Positions 15,823-25,243 of a stretch of DNA of 64,000 nucleotides are shown in pieces. This DNA comes from Paraburkholderia sp. DHOC27 (GTDB taxonomy: Bacteria; Pseudomonadota; Gammaproteobacteria; Burkholderiales; Burkholderiaceae). The first letter of the stretch is position 1. Every line of letters starts with the position of its first letter. Made by a program: the position numbers and the translations under genes. Location: assembly GCF_003429005.1 (NCBI RefSeq), contig NZ_QVQV01000004.1, forward strand, positions 186,518 through 250,517, written 5' to 3'. The notes under the pieces are model-generated. The model made no database searches. It worked only from the letters and a program-made list of their open reading frames with translations, and was not told the DNA's origin.

Positions 15823-17547
15823 CTATTGAAACACAGCGCCCACACCCACGCCACGCGGATCGGCCGCCGCCTGCGGGGTCGTGCCATCCACGCGAATCAA
15901 CTGCACGTCGCCGTTAAAGGACTGCCCTTCCACCGAGTATCCCTTGGCCTTGAGTTGGTCCGCGAGATCACCGGTAATCGGATGATACGGCTCGAAGTAA
16001 ATCGTCTTCTGCGGCAGCAGTTGATGATGAAAGCGCATCGCATCGACCGCGTTGGCCGGCGACATGCCGAAGTCGACCATGTCCGTCATCACCTGGAAGA
16101 TAGTCGTGAAGATGCGCGAGCCGCCTGGCGTGCCGATCACCGTCGACACCTTGCCGTCCTTGAGCAGGATGGTCGGTGTCATCGAGGACACCGGCCGGCG
16201 CCCCGCCGCAATCGTGTTGAGATCGTTGGCAGCAGCACCCGGCACGCTCGCCGTACCCGGCTGCGTGACGAAGTCGTCCATCTCGTCGTTGAGCAGGAAG
16301 CCAGCGCCGTCCACGACGACGCCCGAGCCAAATGAACCGTTGAGCGAGTAGGTGTTCGACACCGCGTTGCCCCATTTATCGACCACCGAAAAATGCGTGG
16401 TTTCGGGCTTCTCGGCTTGCGCCACGTCGAGCCCCGGTTTGACCGGTTGCGCGCCCGGCACCTCGTCGGCCTTTACCTCGGCGGCACGCTGCGAGAGGTA
16501 GCTGTCGTCGGTGAGTTTGTCGACCGGCACCGGCTTCACATCGGGGTCGTCCACATACTGCTGGCGATCCGCGAACACACGGTCTTCGATCTGCGCGATC
16601 AGATGGATATACGGCGCAGAGTTCAACTCGACCCCGTCGAACGCCGGTTTCAAATCAGCCTTCATCTTGAGCATCTGGATCAGCCCGACCCCGCCGGAAC
16701 TCGGCGGCGGCGCGGTGACCACCTGGTAGCCGTGCCAGTCGGCCATCAACGGTTGACGCCAGACCGCCTTGTACTGTTGCAGGTCCTGCTTCGTAATCAG
16801 CCCATGACCGAACATCTGCGTGCCGATCAACTCGGCCGTGTGGCCTTCGTAGAACTCGCGGCCGCCGTCGCTGGCAATCCGTTCTAGCGTCTGTGCCAGT
16901 TCAGGTTGCCGGAACACGGTGCCCGCCTTCAGGCTCGAGAAATACGCGTCGAAATTGGTCTTGCCGGTGAAGTTGCGTGCGCTATCGTCGCGCACCTGCT
17001 GCAGCCGTGAATCCACCTTGAAGCCGTCGGTGGCGTAGTGGATCGCAGGCGCCAGCACCTGCTTCCACTTCAGCTTGCCGAAACGCTGCTGCGCTTCCCA
17101 CATGCCCTCCACCGTGCCAGGCACCGCCGCCGCGCGACTGCCCACGGTGCTCATGCTGCCCATCACCTTGCCCTTGTCGTCCAGATACATCTCGCGCGTC
17201 GCCTGCTGCGGCGCCGTGCCGAGGTAGTCGAGGAAGTACGGCTTGCCGTCCATGAACACAGTCATGAAACCGCCGCCGCCCAAATTGCCCGCATCCGGGT
17301 ACGTGACGGCTAGCGTGAACGCGATCGCCACCGCGGCATCCACGGCGTTGCCGCCTTCCTTGAAGATCTGCTGCGCGGTTTCCGCGCTGTATTGGTCCGG
17401 CACCGCGACCGCCGAGGCGTCGAGCACGGGCTTGGGGGCCGTTTTGGCGAGCGCGGGGGTGTCGGTGACGAGGCTCGCCGCCAGTCCGGCAACCAGCGCT
17501 GCCGTCGAGGCCGCCAGTTTCAGCGCAATGGGCCTGCTCCAACTCAT
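15823..17547 (-). CDS. ggt: Gamma-glutamyltransferase (glutathione hydrolase)
   Basis: Periplasmic N-terminal-nucleophile enzyme that cleaves gamma-glutamyl bonds, chiefly of glutathione; a single chain self-cleaves into two subunits. The 574 residues start with a signal peptide (basic residues, hydrophobic stretch, TPALAKTA cleavage region), matching the start at 17547. GNAVDAAVAIAFTLAVTYP and GGGGFM near residues 65-95 are family landmarks. Autocleavage is expected before the first Thr of TTHFSVVDKWGN near residue 390, and the substrate pocket shows RRPVSSMTPTI and GTPGGSRI. Transcribed alone, divergent from glnS. Confidence 0.95.
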   Translation of the reverse strand: MSWSRPIALKLAASTAALVAGLAASLVTDTPALAKTAPKPVLDASAVAVPDQYSAETAQQIFKEGGNAVDAAVAIAFTLAVTYPDAGNLGGGGFMTVFMDGKPYFLDYLGTAPQQATREMYLDDKGKVMGSMSTVGSRAAAVPGTVEGMWEAQQRFGKLKWKQVLAPAIHYATDGFKVDSRLQQVRDDSARNFTGKTNFDAYFSSLKAGTVFRQPELAQTLERIASDGGREFYEGHTAELIGTQMFGHGLITKQDLQQYKAVWRQPLMADWHGYQVVTAPPPSSGGVGLIQMLKMKADLKPAFDGVELNSAPYIHLIAQIEDRVFADRQQYVDDPDVKPVPVDKLTDDSYLSQRAAEVKADEVPGAQPVKPGLDVAQAEKPETTHFSVVDKWGNAVSNTYSLNGSFGSGVVVDGAGFLLNDEMDDFVTQPGTASVPGAAANDLNTIAAGRRPVSSMTPTILLKDGKVSTVIGTPGGSRIFTTIFQVMTDMVDFGMSPANAVDAMRFHHQLLPQKTIYFEPYHPITGDLADQLKAKGYSVEGQSFNGDVQLIRVDGTTPQAAADPRGVGVGAVFQ

Positions 17548-17865
17548 GGGGTGTTTCCTTTGTGATGTGTAGCGATGTGGCGGGTGCAGCTCGGGCAGCA
17601 CAACAGCACGGTCCGGGCCCGGCGCGGACGCCGCCGCGTCGGTCGCATCGTAAAGGGGTGAAACGCCGGTGAACAAAGCGTTTTACCTCCTGTTACAGCG
17701 TGAAACACGACAAAAATATTGTCGCAGCAACGCAATTAGAGGGCATGAAACACTGCAAACCGTTGGCTACAGGCTGCACCGGGGGCGCCGAAGGAGGAGG
17801 CGTCAGGTAGAATTGACAGACAAGTGAGCGCACTGCGCGCCTCCGACCGACTTTCCTCTTCTCGC

Positions 17866-19575
17866 ATGAATACCGAACGCAACGACGCGCCCGCGGCATC
17901 CAACTTCATCCGCAACATCATTGACGACGACAACCGCTCCGGGAAGTGGGGCCAGCGTGTCGAAACGCGCTTTCCGCCCGAACCCAACGGTTATCTGCAC
18001 ATCGGCCACGCCAAGAGCATCTGCCTGAATTTCGGCGTCGCGCGCAGCTACGGCGGCATTTGTCATTTGCGCTTCGACGATACGAACCCGGAAAAGGAAA
18101 GCGTCGAGTACGTCGATTCGATCATCGACGCCGTGCAATGGCTCGGCTTCGAATGGAACAAGGAAGGCCAGGATCACCTGTATTACGCGAGCGACTACTA
18201 CGACAAGCTGTATGAGTTCGCTGAGCTGCTGATCCAGCGCGGCAAGGCGTATGTCGATAGCCAGTCCGCCGAAGAGATGCGCGTGAACCGCGGCTCGGCC
18301 ACGGAAGTGGGTACGCCCTCGCCGTTCCGCGATCGTTCGGTGGAGGAGAACCTCGATCTGTTCCGCCGCATGAAAGCCGGCGAGTTCCAGGAGGGCGAAC
18401 ACGTGCTGCGCGCGAAGATCGACATGGCGTCGCCGAACTTCAACATGCGCGACCCGGTCATCTATCGCATCCGCTTTGCGCATCACTACCGCACGGGCGA
18501 CAAATGGTGCGTGTACCCGATGTACGACTACACGCATTGCATCTCGGACGCGCTGGAAAACATCACGCATTCGCTGTGTACGCTGGAGTTCGAAGATCAC
18601 CGTCCGTTGTACGACTGGATTCTCAACGAGCTTGCCGAGGCCGGCATCTTCACGCGTCCGCTGCCGCAGCAGATCGAGTTTTCGCGTCTGAACCTCACGT
18701 ATGCGATCACCAGCAAGCGCAAGCTGCTGCAGCTCGTCAACGAAGGCCATGTGGACGGTTGGGACGACCCGCGTATGCCGACCATCGTCGGCGTGCGCCG
18801 GCGCGGTTTCACGCCGGAAGCGATCCAGTTGTTCTGCGAGCGTATTGGCGTGACGAAGGTCGATTCGTGGATCGACATGAGCGTCTTCGAAGGCGCACTG
18901 CGTGACGACCTGGACGACAAGGCGCCGCGCACGGCAGCGGTGCTCGACCCGCTCAAGCTGATCATCGACAACTTCCCCGAAGGTGTTACAGAAGAATGCA
19001 ACGCGCCGGTTCACCCGCATCATCCGGAACACGGCACGCGCCTGTTTCCGATTTCGCGGGAACTGTGGATCGAGCGGGACGATTACAACGAAACGCCGCC
19101 CAAGGGCTATTTCCGTCTGTTCCCGGGCAACAAGGTGCGTCTGCGTTACGGCTACGTGATCGAATGCACGGGCGCGGACAAGGACGAAAACGGCAATGTG
19201 ATTGCAGTCCACTGCAATTACTTTCCGGATAGCCGCTCGGGCACCGAAGGCGCGAACAACTACAAGGTCAAGGGCAACATCCACTGGGTCAGCGCCGCGG
19301 GCGCCGTGCCGGCGGAAGTGCGCATCTACGACCGTCTGTTCAAGGAGCCGCAACCCGACGCAGGCGGGCGTGATTTTCTCGAAGCGCTCAATCCGGATTC
19401 GAAGAAAGTGGTCAACGCCTATCTGGAACCGGGTGCACGCGACGCCCTGCCCGAACAGCGTTATCAATTCGAGCGGCATGGTTATTTCGTCGCCGACCGC
19501 ATCGACTCGAAGCCGGGTAAACCTGTCTTCAACCGCATCGTGAGTCTGCGCGACAGTTGGGGTAAGCCGGCGTAA
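17866..19575 (+). CDS. glnS: Glutamine--tRNA ligase
   Basis: Class I synthetase charging tRNA-Gln. The start at 17866 (MNTERNDAPAASNFIRNII) gives 569 residues; a GTG at 17824 would add 14 residues without homology. The Rossmann fold shows the HIGH-type motif PEPNGYLHIGHAKS and the second motif as ITSKRKLLQL, then GWDDPRMPTIVGVRRRGF and two anticodon-binding beta-barrels to the C-terminus (RLFPGNKVRLRYGYVIECTGADKDENGN). Complete and typical, transcribed alone. Confidence 0.98.
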   Translation: MNTERNDAPAASNFIRNIIDDDNRSGKWGQRVETRFPPEPNGYLHIGHAKSICLNFGVARSYGGICHLRFDDTNPEKESVEYVDSIIDAVQWLGFEWNKEGQDHLYYASDYYDKLYEFAELLIQRGKAYVDSQSAEEMRVNRGSATEVGTPSPFRDRSVEENLDLFRRMKAGEFQEGEHVLRAKIDMASPNFNMRDPVIYRIRFAHHYRTGDKWCVYPMYDYTHCISDALENITHSLCTLEFEDHRPLYDWILNELAEAGIFTRPLPQQIEFSRLNLTYAITSKRKLLQLVNEGHVDGWDDPRMPTIVGVRRRGFTPEAIQLFCERIGVTKVDSWIDMSVFEGALRDDLDDKAPRTAAVLDPLKLIIDNFPEGVTEECNAPVHPHHPEHGTRLFPISRELWIERDDYNETPPKGYFRLFPGNKVRLRYGYVIECTGADKDENGNVIAVHCNYFPDSRSGTEGANNYKVKGNIHWVSAAGAVPAEVRIYDRLFKEPQPDAGGRDFLEALNPDSKKVVNAYLEPGARDALPEQRYQFERHGYFVADRIDSKPGKPVFNRIVSLRDSWGKPA

Positions 19576-19739
19576 GCTAAATCAACGCTATCGGGCCGGG
19601 TTCAGCCGGATTGCGTTGCAGCGGGGCCTCGCGGTGTCATTGACCCGCGGCGTCCCGCCGGTTCGTCGCAGGTGCTTAGCGCGTTCGTTGCATAACGGTC
19701 CATCGAAGTGACAGTGCACGCAACAGTCCGGGGGAAACG

Positions 19740-20654
19740 ATGATGTTTGCAGCCAGCCATCCGTCTCGCACGCGCCACGCGCTGGCCGCGCTCGCGGCGG
19801 CATGGTTCGCGTGCTCCGCGCACGCCCAGGAACTCACGGGCACCCTCAAGAAAATCCACGATGACGGCGTCGTCACGCTCGGCGTGCGCGAAGCATCCAT
19901 TCCCTTCTCGTACTCGGATGGCCACGGCACGGTGGGCTATTCGCAGACCATCGCGTTGCAGATCGTCGAACAGATCAAGAAGACGCTCGACCTACCCGAT
20001 CTGAAGGTGCGCGAAGTCACGGTGACCTCGTCGAACCGTATTCCGGTGCTGCTGAACAATCAGATCGACCTGGAGTGCGGTTCCACCACGCACACGGTGG
20101 AACGCGAAAATCAGGTGGCGTTTTCCGACAGCTTCTTCCAGTACGCGGTGCGGATGATCGTGCGCCGCCATTCGGGCATCAACGATTTCGCCGACCTCGC
20201 CGGTAAAGCCGTGGTCACGACCGCCGGCACATCCGATGAACGGTTGCTGCGTCAACTGAATGGAGAGAAGCACCTGAACATGCGCATCACCAGTGCGCGC
20301 GACCATCCGGAGGCCTTCGCGGCACTGAAGGAAGACCGTGCGGTGGCATTCGTGATGGACGAGCCGATCATTTACGGCTTCAAGGCCACCGACCCGCACC
20401 CGGACGATTTCACCGTGACGGGCACGCCGCTCGGCTACGAGGTGTACGGCTGCATGTTCCGCAAGGGCGACGCGCCGATGCGTGATCTGGTAAATGGCGT
20501 CATCGAGCAGATGCAGACCTCGGGCGCGGCAGAGCGGCTCTATAACGTGTGGTTCACGCAGCCCATTCCGCCGCACGGCATCAATCTGAATTTTCCGTTC
20601 TCGGCGGCCATGCGCACGTTGTTCGCGCATCCGAACGACCACGCGCTCGACTGA
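19740..20654 (+). CDS. Amino-acid ABC transporter substrate-binding protein (GltI/glutamate-aspartate type)
   Basis: Periplasmic solute-binding protein of family 3, 304 residues. A signal peptide ends at SAHAQ near residue 31. The mature start GTLKKIHDDGVVTLGVREASIPFSYSD and the later LECGSTTHTVERENQVAFSDSFF match glutamate/aspartate-binding proteins. An ATG at 19740 or 19743 could be used; a GGGGGAAA lies just upstream. No permease or ATPase genes are adjacent, so it is either an orphan receptor or works with a transporter encoded elsewhere. It converges with the Nudix gene at 20703 with no clear terminator between them. Confidence 0.88.
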   Translation: MMFAASHPSRTRHALAALAAAWFACSAHAQELTGTLKKIHDDGVVTLGVREASIPFSYSDGHGTVGYSQTIALQIVEQIKKTLDLPDLKVREVTVTSSNRIPVLLNNQIDLECGSTTHTVERENQVAFSDSFFQYAVRMIVRRHSGINDFADLAGKAVVTTAGTSDERLLRQLNGEKHLNMRITSARDHPEAFAALKEDRAVAFVMDEPIIYGFKATDPHPDDFTVTGTPLGYEVYGCMFRKGDAPMRDLVNGVIEQMQTSGAAERLYNVWFTQPIPPHGINLNFPFSAAMRTLFAHPNDHALD

Positions 20655-20702
20655 GCGACATCGCGCGACTTCACGCTTGCACCGCTACCTTGGCGGCTCC
20701 CT

Positions 20703-21152
20703 TCAAAGGCTTTGATGCAGTTCCGCCAGCGATAGCGTGGTCTGGAACAGCCTGGCAAGACTGCGGCTCGCGTACTGCTCGACCTCGTGCGGCGCGGTCC
20801 AGCGGTAGGCGTCCATCTCGGGAATCAGCGTGCCGTCCGAGCGGCGTGGAAAGAGCGACGTGCAGACGCACTGCGTAAGGTCCAGTTCGTTCTCGTGCGC
20901 CCGGGCGGCGAACAGATGCAGATCCTTGTCACGCCGGTACACGAACAAACCGAGGTCTTTCAGGCGATCCGCGCTGATGGCGATGCCGGTTTCTTCGACC
21001 ATTTCACGCAGCGCCGTGACGTGCGCGGCTTCGCCCTCCTCGCCGTGCCCCTTGGGAATGTCCCAATGCGACGTTTCGGTGGCGTGGGCGAGCAGGACCC
21101 GCCCTTGCGCGTCGAGCAGCACCACGCCACAGGAGACGATACGCGTGGCCAT
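20703..21152 (-). CDS. Nudix hydrolase, (di)nucleoside polyphosphate type
   Basis: Compact 149-residue Nudix protein. The N-terminal strand RIVSCGVVLLDAQGRVLLAH, the substrate-lid WDIPKGHGEEGE and the Nudix box GHGEEGEAAHVTALREMVEETG near residues 35-56 are intact, including the REMVEE metal ligands. The arrangement resembles diadenosine-tetraphosphate hydrolases of the MutT/Ap4A group more than RppH. Convergent with the binding-protein gene; upstream (right) lies a small surface-antigen-like gene on the same strand, 85 bases away. Confidence 0.88.
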   Translation of the reverse strand: MATRIVSCGVVLLDAQGRVLLAHATETSHWDIPKGHGEEGEAAHVTALREMVEETGIAISADRLKDLGLFVYRRDKDLHLFAARAHENELDLTQCVCTSLFPRRSDGTLIPEMDAYRWTAPHEVEQYASRSLARLFQTTLSLAELHQSL

Positions 21153-21237
21153 CAGCGCAGTACTCCGGGTGACGCGACGAGCGCTACGTTCGAGGACGAC
21201 CTGAGACCCACCATGCGGCGTTCCCTGCCGGCTTCGC

Positions 21238-21630
21238 TCAATGCTTCTTCTGCAGGCGCCACGGACCGCTCGCCCCTTCGCGGCAGAACTGCGGCTTCAG
21301 GTTCATGGACTGGCCTTTGGCGTTCAGCACGACGGTGGTGTCGCGGCAGGTGCGCTCCCCGTCCTTAGCCGTACTTTCCGGGGTAATCGTCGCTTCGATG
21401 CGCACGCTGTTGCGTGTGCCCTCGTTGACCCACGTGGAGGACTGGCCGTCCTGTTTCTCGTTCAGGGTCTTGTCCACCGCGGCCTTGATCGAGTCGATGT
21501 CAGCCTGCTTCATGTAGGCGATGGGCGTGTCGTTCAGAAAGCCAAGGTTGGCGGCGTAAGCGCCCACCGCACCCGCCAGCAGCACACCGCCCAAGGTGGC
21601 ATGAACCAGGCTTCGGATTCGCATCGACAT
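21238..21630 (-). CDS. Exported RT0821/17-kDa surface-antigen-like protein
   Basis: Secreted 130-residue protein. A hydrophobic signal (HATLGGVLLAGAVGAYAAN) predicts export with cleavage after AYA. The C-terminal half, TCRDTTVVLNAKGQSMNLKPQFCREGASGPWRL, resembles the C-terminal domain of 17-kDa rickettsial-type surface antigens, with two Cys that could pair. The start at 21630 (MSMRIRS) is supported by a GAGGAG eight bases upstream; the ATG at 21624 is the alternative. Role unknown, probably cell envelope. Confidence 0.7.
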   Translation of the reverse strand: MSMRIRSLVHATLGGVLLAGAVGAYAANLGFLNDTPIAYMKQADIDSIKAAVDKTLNEKQDGQSSTWVNEGTRNSVRIEATITPESTAKDGERTCRDTTVVLNAKGQSMNLKPQFCREGASGPWRLQKKH

Positions 21631-21949
21631 TGAGTGTTCTCCTCGAAAGATGGTGCGGCAGCCACACGTGCAGTGACGGCGGCTGTGGCGGAATCTGTGA
21701 TCCGGACCTCAAAAGCATAGCATGCCAACTGTCAGCCAGTGGCCCAGAAAGCGGCCTCGAACGCCGGTTGCCGGACGGCACGCGAACCCGGCCCCGAAAG
21801 CGTCAACAACCTCCTCACCGACCACAGTTTCAATACAACAACATCTTGATTTCAGACTGGTCTCATGGATACTAAGGGCCAGAATCCATACGATGGCTGG
21901 TTAAGCGCGCCCCTTTTCCAGATAAGCGCATCAAAACATTGCCACCTCT

Positions 21950-22180
21950 ATGGACTACTCCTTCGCTCTCAAACTGTTCGCCGTGATGCTGGCGATCTTC
22001 TCCCTCGCCCTCGTGCCGTTCTTCATGCGCCGCGATCCCGCTCCGGTGCGCAGCATCGTGCGAATCGAGGCCCTGCCGCGCCCACAATGGCCCAGTGTCA
22101 TGACACGCATGGGCACGGTCACGCTGCTTTCGTCCTTCGTATTGCTGGTTGGCGGCTGCTACCTGCTGATCACGGGCTAA
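21950..22180 (+). CDS. Small two-segment inner-membrane protein
   Basis: Unrecognised 76-residue protein with two predicted membrane helices (ALKLFAVMLAIFSLALVPFF and VTLLSSFVLLVGGCYLLITG) joined by a basic loop (MRRDPAPVRSIVRIE). Codon use is that of the chromosome. It is followed 26 bases later by a strong terminator, which supports a real transcribed gene. Function cannot be inferred. Confidence 0.7.
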   Translation: MDYSFALKLFAVMLAIFSLALVPFFMRRDPAPVRSIVRIEALPRPQWPSVMTRMGTVTLLSSFVLLVGGCYLLITG

Positions 22181-22205
22181 TCTGCCGCCCACTCCATCTT
22201 CCTTG

Positions 22206-22234
22206 CAGGGGCGCTCAGGCGCCCCTGTTCTTTT
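22206..22234 (+). terminator. Rho-independent terminator after the 76-residue membrane protein
   Basis: CAGGGGCGC (22206-22214) and GCGCCCCTG (22219-22227) form a perfect nine-pair stem with a TCAG loop, followed by TTCTTTTG. Confidence 0.9.
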
Positions 22235-22326
22235 GCTGCGCCAAACACGGCACCTCCTCAACTGTACCTGTCAGCGCGCATTCGGGCCTTTTAGAATGAT
22301 CAAACTCGTCATTCACGGGATCGCCC

Positions 22327-22950
22327 ATGCTGCAAATTCTTGGCAAGGTCAGCTCGATCAACGTCCGCAAGGTGCTCTGGACCTGCGCCGAACTGAATCT
22401 GCCGTTCGAACAGGAAGACTGGGGATCGGGCTTCCGATCCACGGACACAGCGGAGTTTCTCGCGCTCAATCCCAACGCGATGGTGCCGGTCATCAAGGAC
22501 GACGGCTTCGTGCTGTGGGAGTCCAATTCGATCATCCGTTATCTCGCGTTGCGCTACGGCGGAACGCAGCTCTATCCCGAGCATCCGCAGGAACGCGCGC
22601 GCGTCGATCAGTGGATCGACTGGCAGGCCGCGGAACTGAACCGCGCATGGAGTTACGCCTTCGTGGCGCTGGTCAGAAAGTCACCCGTTCATCAGGATGC
22701 CGAATCAATTCAGGCATCCATCACCAGTTGTGCGAAACATATCGGCATCCTGAACCAGCAACTCGAAACCACCGGCGGGTTCGTCGCTGGACCGCATTTC
22801 ACACTTGCAGATATTCCGATTGGATTGTCGGTCAACCGCTGGTTCGGTACGCCGCTAGCGCACCCGCATTTTCCCGCCGTGGCGGACTACTTCGAACGAC
22901 TCGCTGGGCGGCCGGGCTTTGCCGAATACTGCCGCAACGGCACGCCGTAA
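22327..22950 (+). CDS. Glutathione S-transferase family protein
   Basis: Cytosolic GST of 207 residues. The thioredoxin-like N-terminal domain shows the start MLQILGKVSSINVRKVLWT, with Ser as the likely glutathione-activating residue, the cis-Pro region NPNAMVPVIKDDG and the glutathione gamma-glutamyl-binding WESNSIIRYLA. The C-terminal helical domain contains FVAGPHFTLADIPIGLSVNRW, the usual capping-box Asp. No neighbours suggest a particular electrophile. A terminator upstream isolates it from the preceding small gene. Confidence 0.9.
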   Translation: MLQILGKVSSINVRKVLWTCAELNLPFEQEDWGSGFRSTDTAEFLALNPNAMVPVIKDDGFVLWESNSIIRYLALRYGGTQLYPEHPQERARVDQWIDWQAAELNRAWSYAFVALVRKSPVHQDAESIQASITSCAKHIGILNQQLETTGGFVAGPHFTLADIPIGLSVNRWFGTPLAHPHFPAVADYFERLAGRPGFAEYCRNGTP

Positions 22951-23174
22951 ACGTCCTGCCACCAGGACGACCAACGGACGACCGGCGCCCTGGCCCATTG
23001 TCGGGGGCGCTTACTTGACTGGCGCTGCGCTCAGCTGCCGCGCCAGCAGTCTGCTTGCACTCTCTTACCGATGTAACGCATGGCACCGACCGGGCGTGTA
23101 GATTGCTAGGCTTCGCGGTTGTATCCTCAATTGCTTGAGCAAATCGTGAAGCGTCCCGCCAACTGGAATCGAGC

Positions 23175-25109
23175 ATGAAAATATCGTTGCCGCCGCATGG
23201 GCGGCCCAACCGCGTGTATCCGACGGGCGCGCCGACGCTGCATGGGCTCGCATCGGTGGTCACCGGTGTCGTCGTGGTGTGCGGGCTTTACTTTGGACGC
23301 GCGGTGCTGATTCCGATCACCCTGTCGGTCCTGCTCAGCTTTCTGCTGGCGCCGCTGGTTGCAGCGTTGCGGCGTCTGCACATGGGCCAGTTGCCGTCCA
23401 TCTTCATTGCCGTGTTTTTCGCGCTGGCCATCGTGCTGGGCGCGGGCACCCTGATCGGCGCGCAGATCGTGCAACTGGCCGCGGACATCCCGCAATATCA
23501 GGTGGCCATCGAACGCAAGATCGAAACCGTGCAGGAGAAAACCGTTGGGCGCGCCGATGTGCTGATGGGCCGCGCGGCGCTCACGCTGCAGCGGGTTGCC
23601 CCGTCGCGGCCGGCCGCGCCACGCAGCTTCGGCAAGGCCAACCGCAACGCGCCGCCCGCGCCCATGCCGGTGGAAGTGCACGAGCCCGCGCTCACGCCGA
23701 TGCAGCTCGCGCAGCGGGCTTTTTCGCCGGCCATTGCCCCGCTCGAAACCACCTTCATCGTGTTGGTGGTGACGATCTTTATCCTGCTGCAACGCGAGGA
23801 TTTGCGTGATCGCCTGATCAGTCTGTTCGGCTCGCGCGATCTGCACCGCACCACCACCGCCATCAACGATGCGGCGAGCCGGCTCAGCCGCTATTTCGTC
23901 GCTCAACTGGGCCTCAACCTGAGCGTGGGCGCGGTGCTGGCCGTAGGGCTCGCGGGCATTGGCGTGCCGGGGGCGCTGCTGTTCGGCGTGGTCGCGGCAC
24001 TGCTGCGCTTCGTTCCATATATCGGCATCTGGATCGCCGCCTTGCTGGCAGTGTGTCTGGCCGCTGCTATCCAGCCGCAATGGACGATGGCCGTATGGAC
24101 CCTCGTGCTGTTCGTGGTCGTCGATCTGCTGGCGGGCCAGGTCGCCGAGCCGCTGCTGTATGGGCGCCGTTCCGGCCTTTCGCCGCTCGCCGTGGTGGTG
24201 GCCGCGATTTTCTGGAGCTGGCTGTGGGGTCCGGTCGGCCTCGTGCTGTCGACGCCTCTCACGCTGTGTCTCGTCACGCTAGGCCGTTATGCAGATCGCC
24301 TCAACTTCCTGACCATCCTGCTCGGCGATCAACCTGCGCTGACGCCGGCGCAGACGTTTTATCAGCGCCTGCTGGCCGACGACCCGCATGAGGCGATTGT
24401 CCAGGCGGACCGGCTGCTTGGCGAAATCTCCGTGACGGACTACTACGACCAGGTTGCGCTGGAAGGACTGCGCCTTGCGCGCAACGACGCGCTGCGCGGC
24501 GTGCTGACCACGGAACAGCTCGCGCGCTTCAACGAGGCGGTGGTGGATATCATCGAAAACCTCGAAACCGTGGAAGGCTTGCCGGACCACGCGCCGCGCG
24601 CCGAAGCCGGCGAACGCGAGCAGGCGCAGGCGGGCGGCCGCGCCGAGCCGCATTACGGCCCGCTCCACGATGACGACATGGAAGGCGCGGTGGCAACGGA
24701 TGCCGTCGTGTTGTGCATCTCGGGCCGCGGCGCATTCGACGAGGTGGCCACGGCCATCGCGGTACAGTTGCTGAACCGGCAAGGGGTCACCACGGTGACG
24801 ACGACCTACGAGCAGTACCGCAACACGCGCGGCGGCGGACGCGAAGTGGATCGCGCCGACATCATCTGCATCGTGTCGCTCGATACCGCCGAAGCACCGC
24901 CCTACCTGCGCAACCTGCTGCGACGTATCCGCAGCCAGCCCTCGCCTGCCACGGTGATCGTCGGCTTCGGCGGGCAAAGCGAAGGCAGTTCCGATCTCGG
25001 CACGACCGGCAGCACGCGAAACGCCACGACGTTCCGCGATCTGGTCGAAGAGTGTCGGGCAGCGACGGTCGCGGTGAGCCGCAACGAACACGTTCAGGGG
25101 ACTGCGTAG
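23175..25109 (+). CDS. AI-2E family (PerM-like) transporter with long C-terminal cytoplasmic domain
   Basis: Integral membrane protein of 644 residues; plain family members are about 350-400. The N-terminal ~390 residues contain the eight-helix AI-2E/PerM core: HGLASVVTGVVVVCGLYFGRAVLIPITLSV, TTFIVLVVTIFILLQREDLRDR, then the GALLFGVVAALLRFVPYIGI region and FWSWLWGPVGLVLSTPLTLCLV. The next ~150 residues are soluble and helical. The last ~130 look like a Rossmann/flavodoxin-like fold (AVVLCISGRGAFDEVATAIAVQLL, ADIICIVSLDTAEAP, PATVIVGFGG). The start follows the only good ATG. Transport substrate is unknown; autoinducer-2 export is only the family name. Confidence 0.85.
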   Translation: MKISLPPHGRPNRVYPTGAPTLHGLASVVTGVVVVCGLYFGRAVLIPITLSVLLSFLLAPLVAALRRLHMGQLPSIFIAVFFALAIVLGAGTLIGAQIVQLAADIPQYQVAIERKIETVQEKTVGRADVLMGRAALTLQRVAPSRPAAPRSFGKANRNAPPAPMPVEVHEPALTPMQLAQRAFSPAIAPLETTFIVLVVTIFILLQREDLRDRLISLFGSRDLHRTTTAINDAASRLSRYFVAQLGLNLSVGAVLAVGLAGIGVPGALLFGVVAALLRFVPYIGIWIAALLAVCLAAAIQPQWTMAVWTLVLFVVVDLLAGQVAEPLLYGRRSGLSPLAVVVAAIFWSWLWGPVGLVLSTPLTLCLVTLGRYADRLNFLTILLGDQPALTPAQTFYQRLLADDPHEAIVQADRLLGEISVTDYYDQVALEGLRLARNDALRGVLTTEQLARFNEAVVDIIENLETVEGLPDHAPRAEAGEREQAQAGGRAEPHYGPLHDDDMEGAVATDAVVLCISGRGAFDEVATAIAVQLLNRQGVTTVTTTYEQYRNTRGGGREVDRADIICIVSLDTAEAPPYLRNLLRRIRSQPSPATVIVGFGGQSEGSSDLGTTGSTRNATTFRDLVEECRAATVAVSRNEHVQGTA

Positions 25110-25243
25110 GCAGCGGTCGCTTGTGGGTTGCGTGTGGGTTGCGTGCGAATTGCGGAGTTCGCGGGTTTTGCGAACTTCACGGGCCGTAGTTGCCTGCCGC
25201 TACAATGGCTCAAGCTCATCGCGTCTGTTTACCATCCTTTGCC

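Noticed and set aside
17803..19479. 558-codon minus-strand frame opposite glnS
   Set aside because: Antisense shadow of glnS; no recognisable domain.
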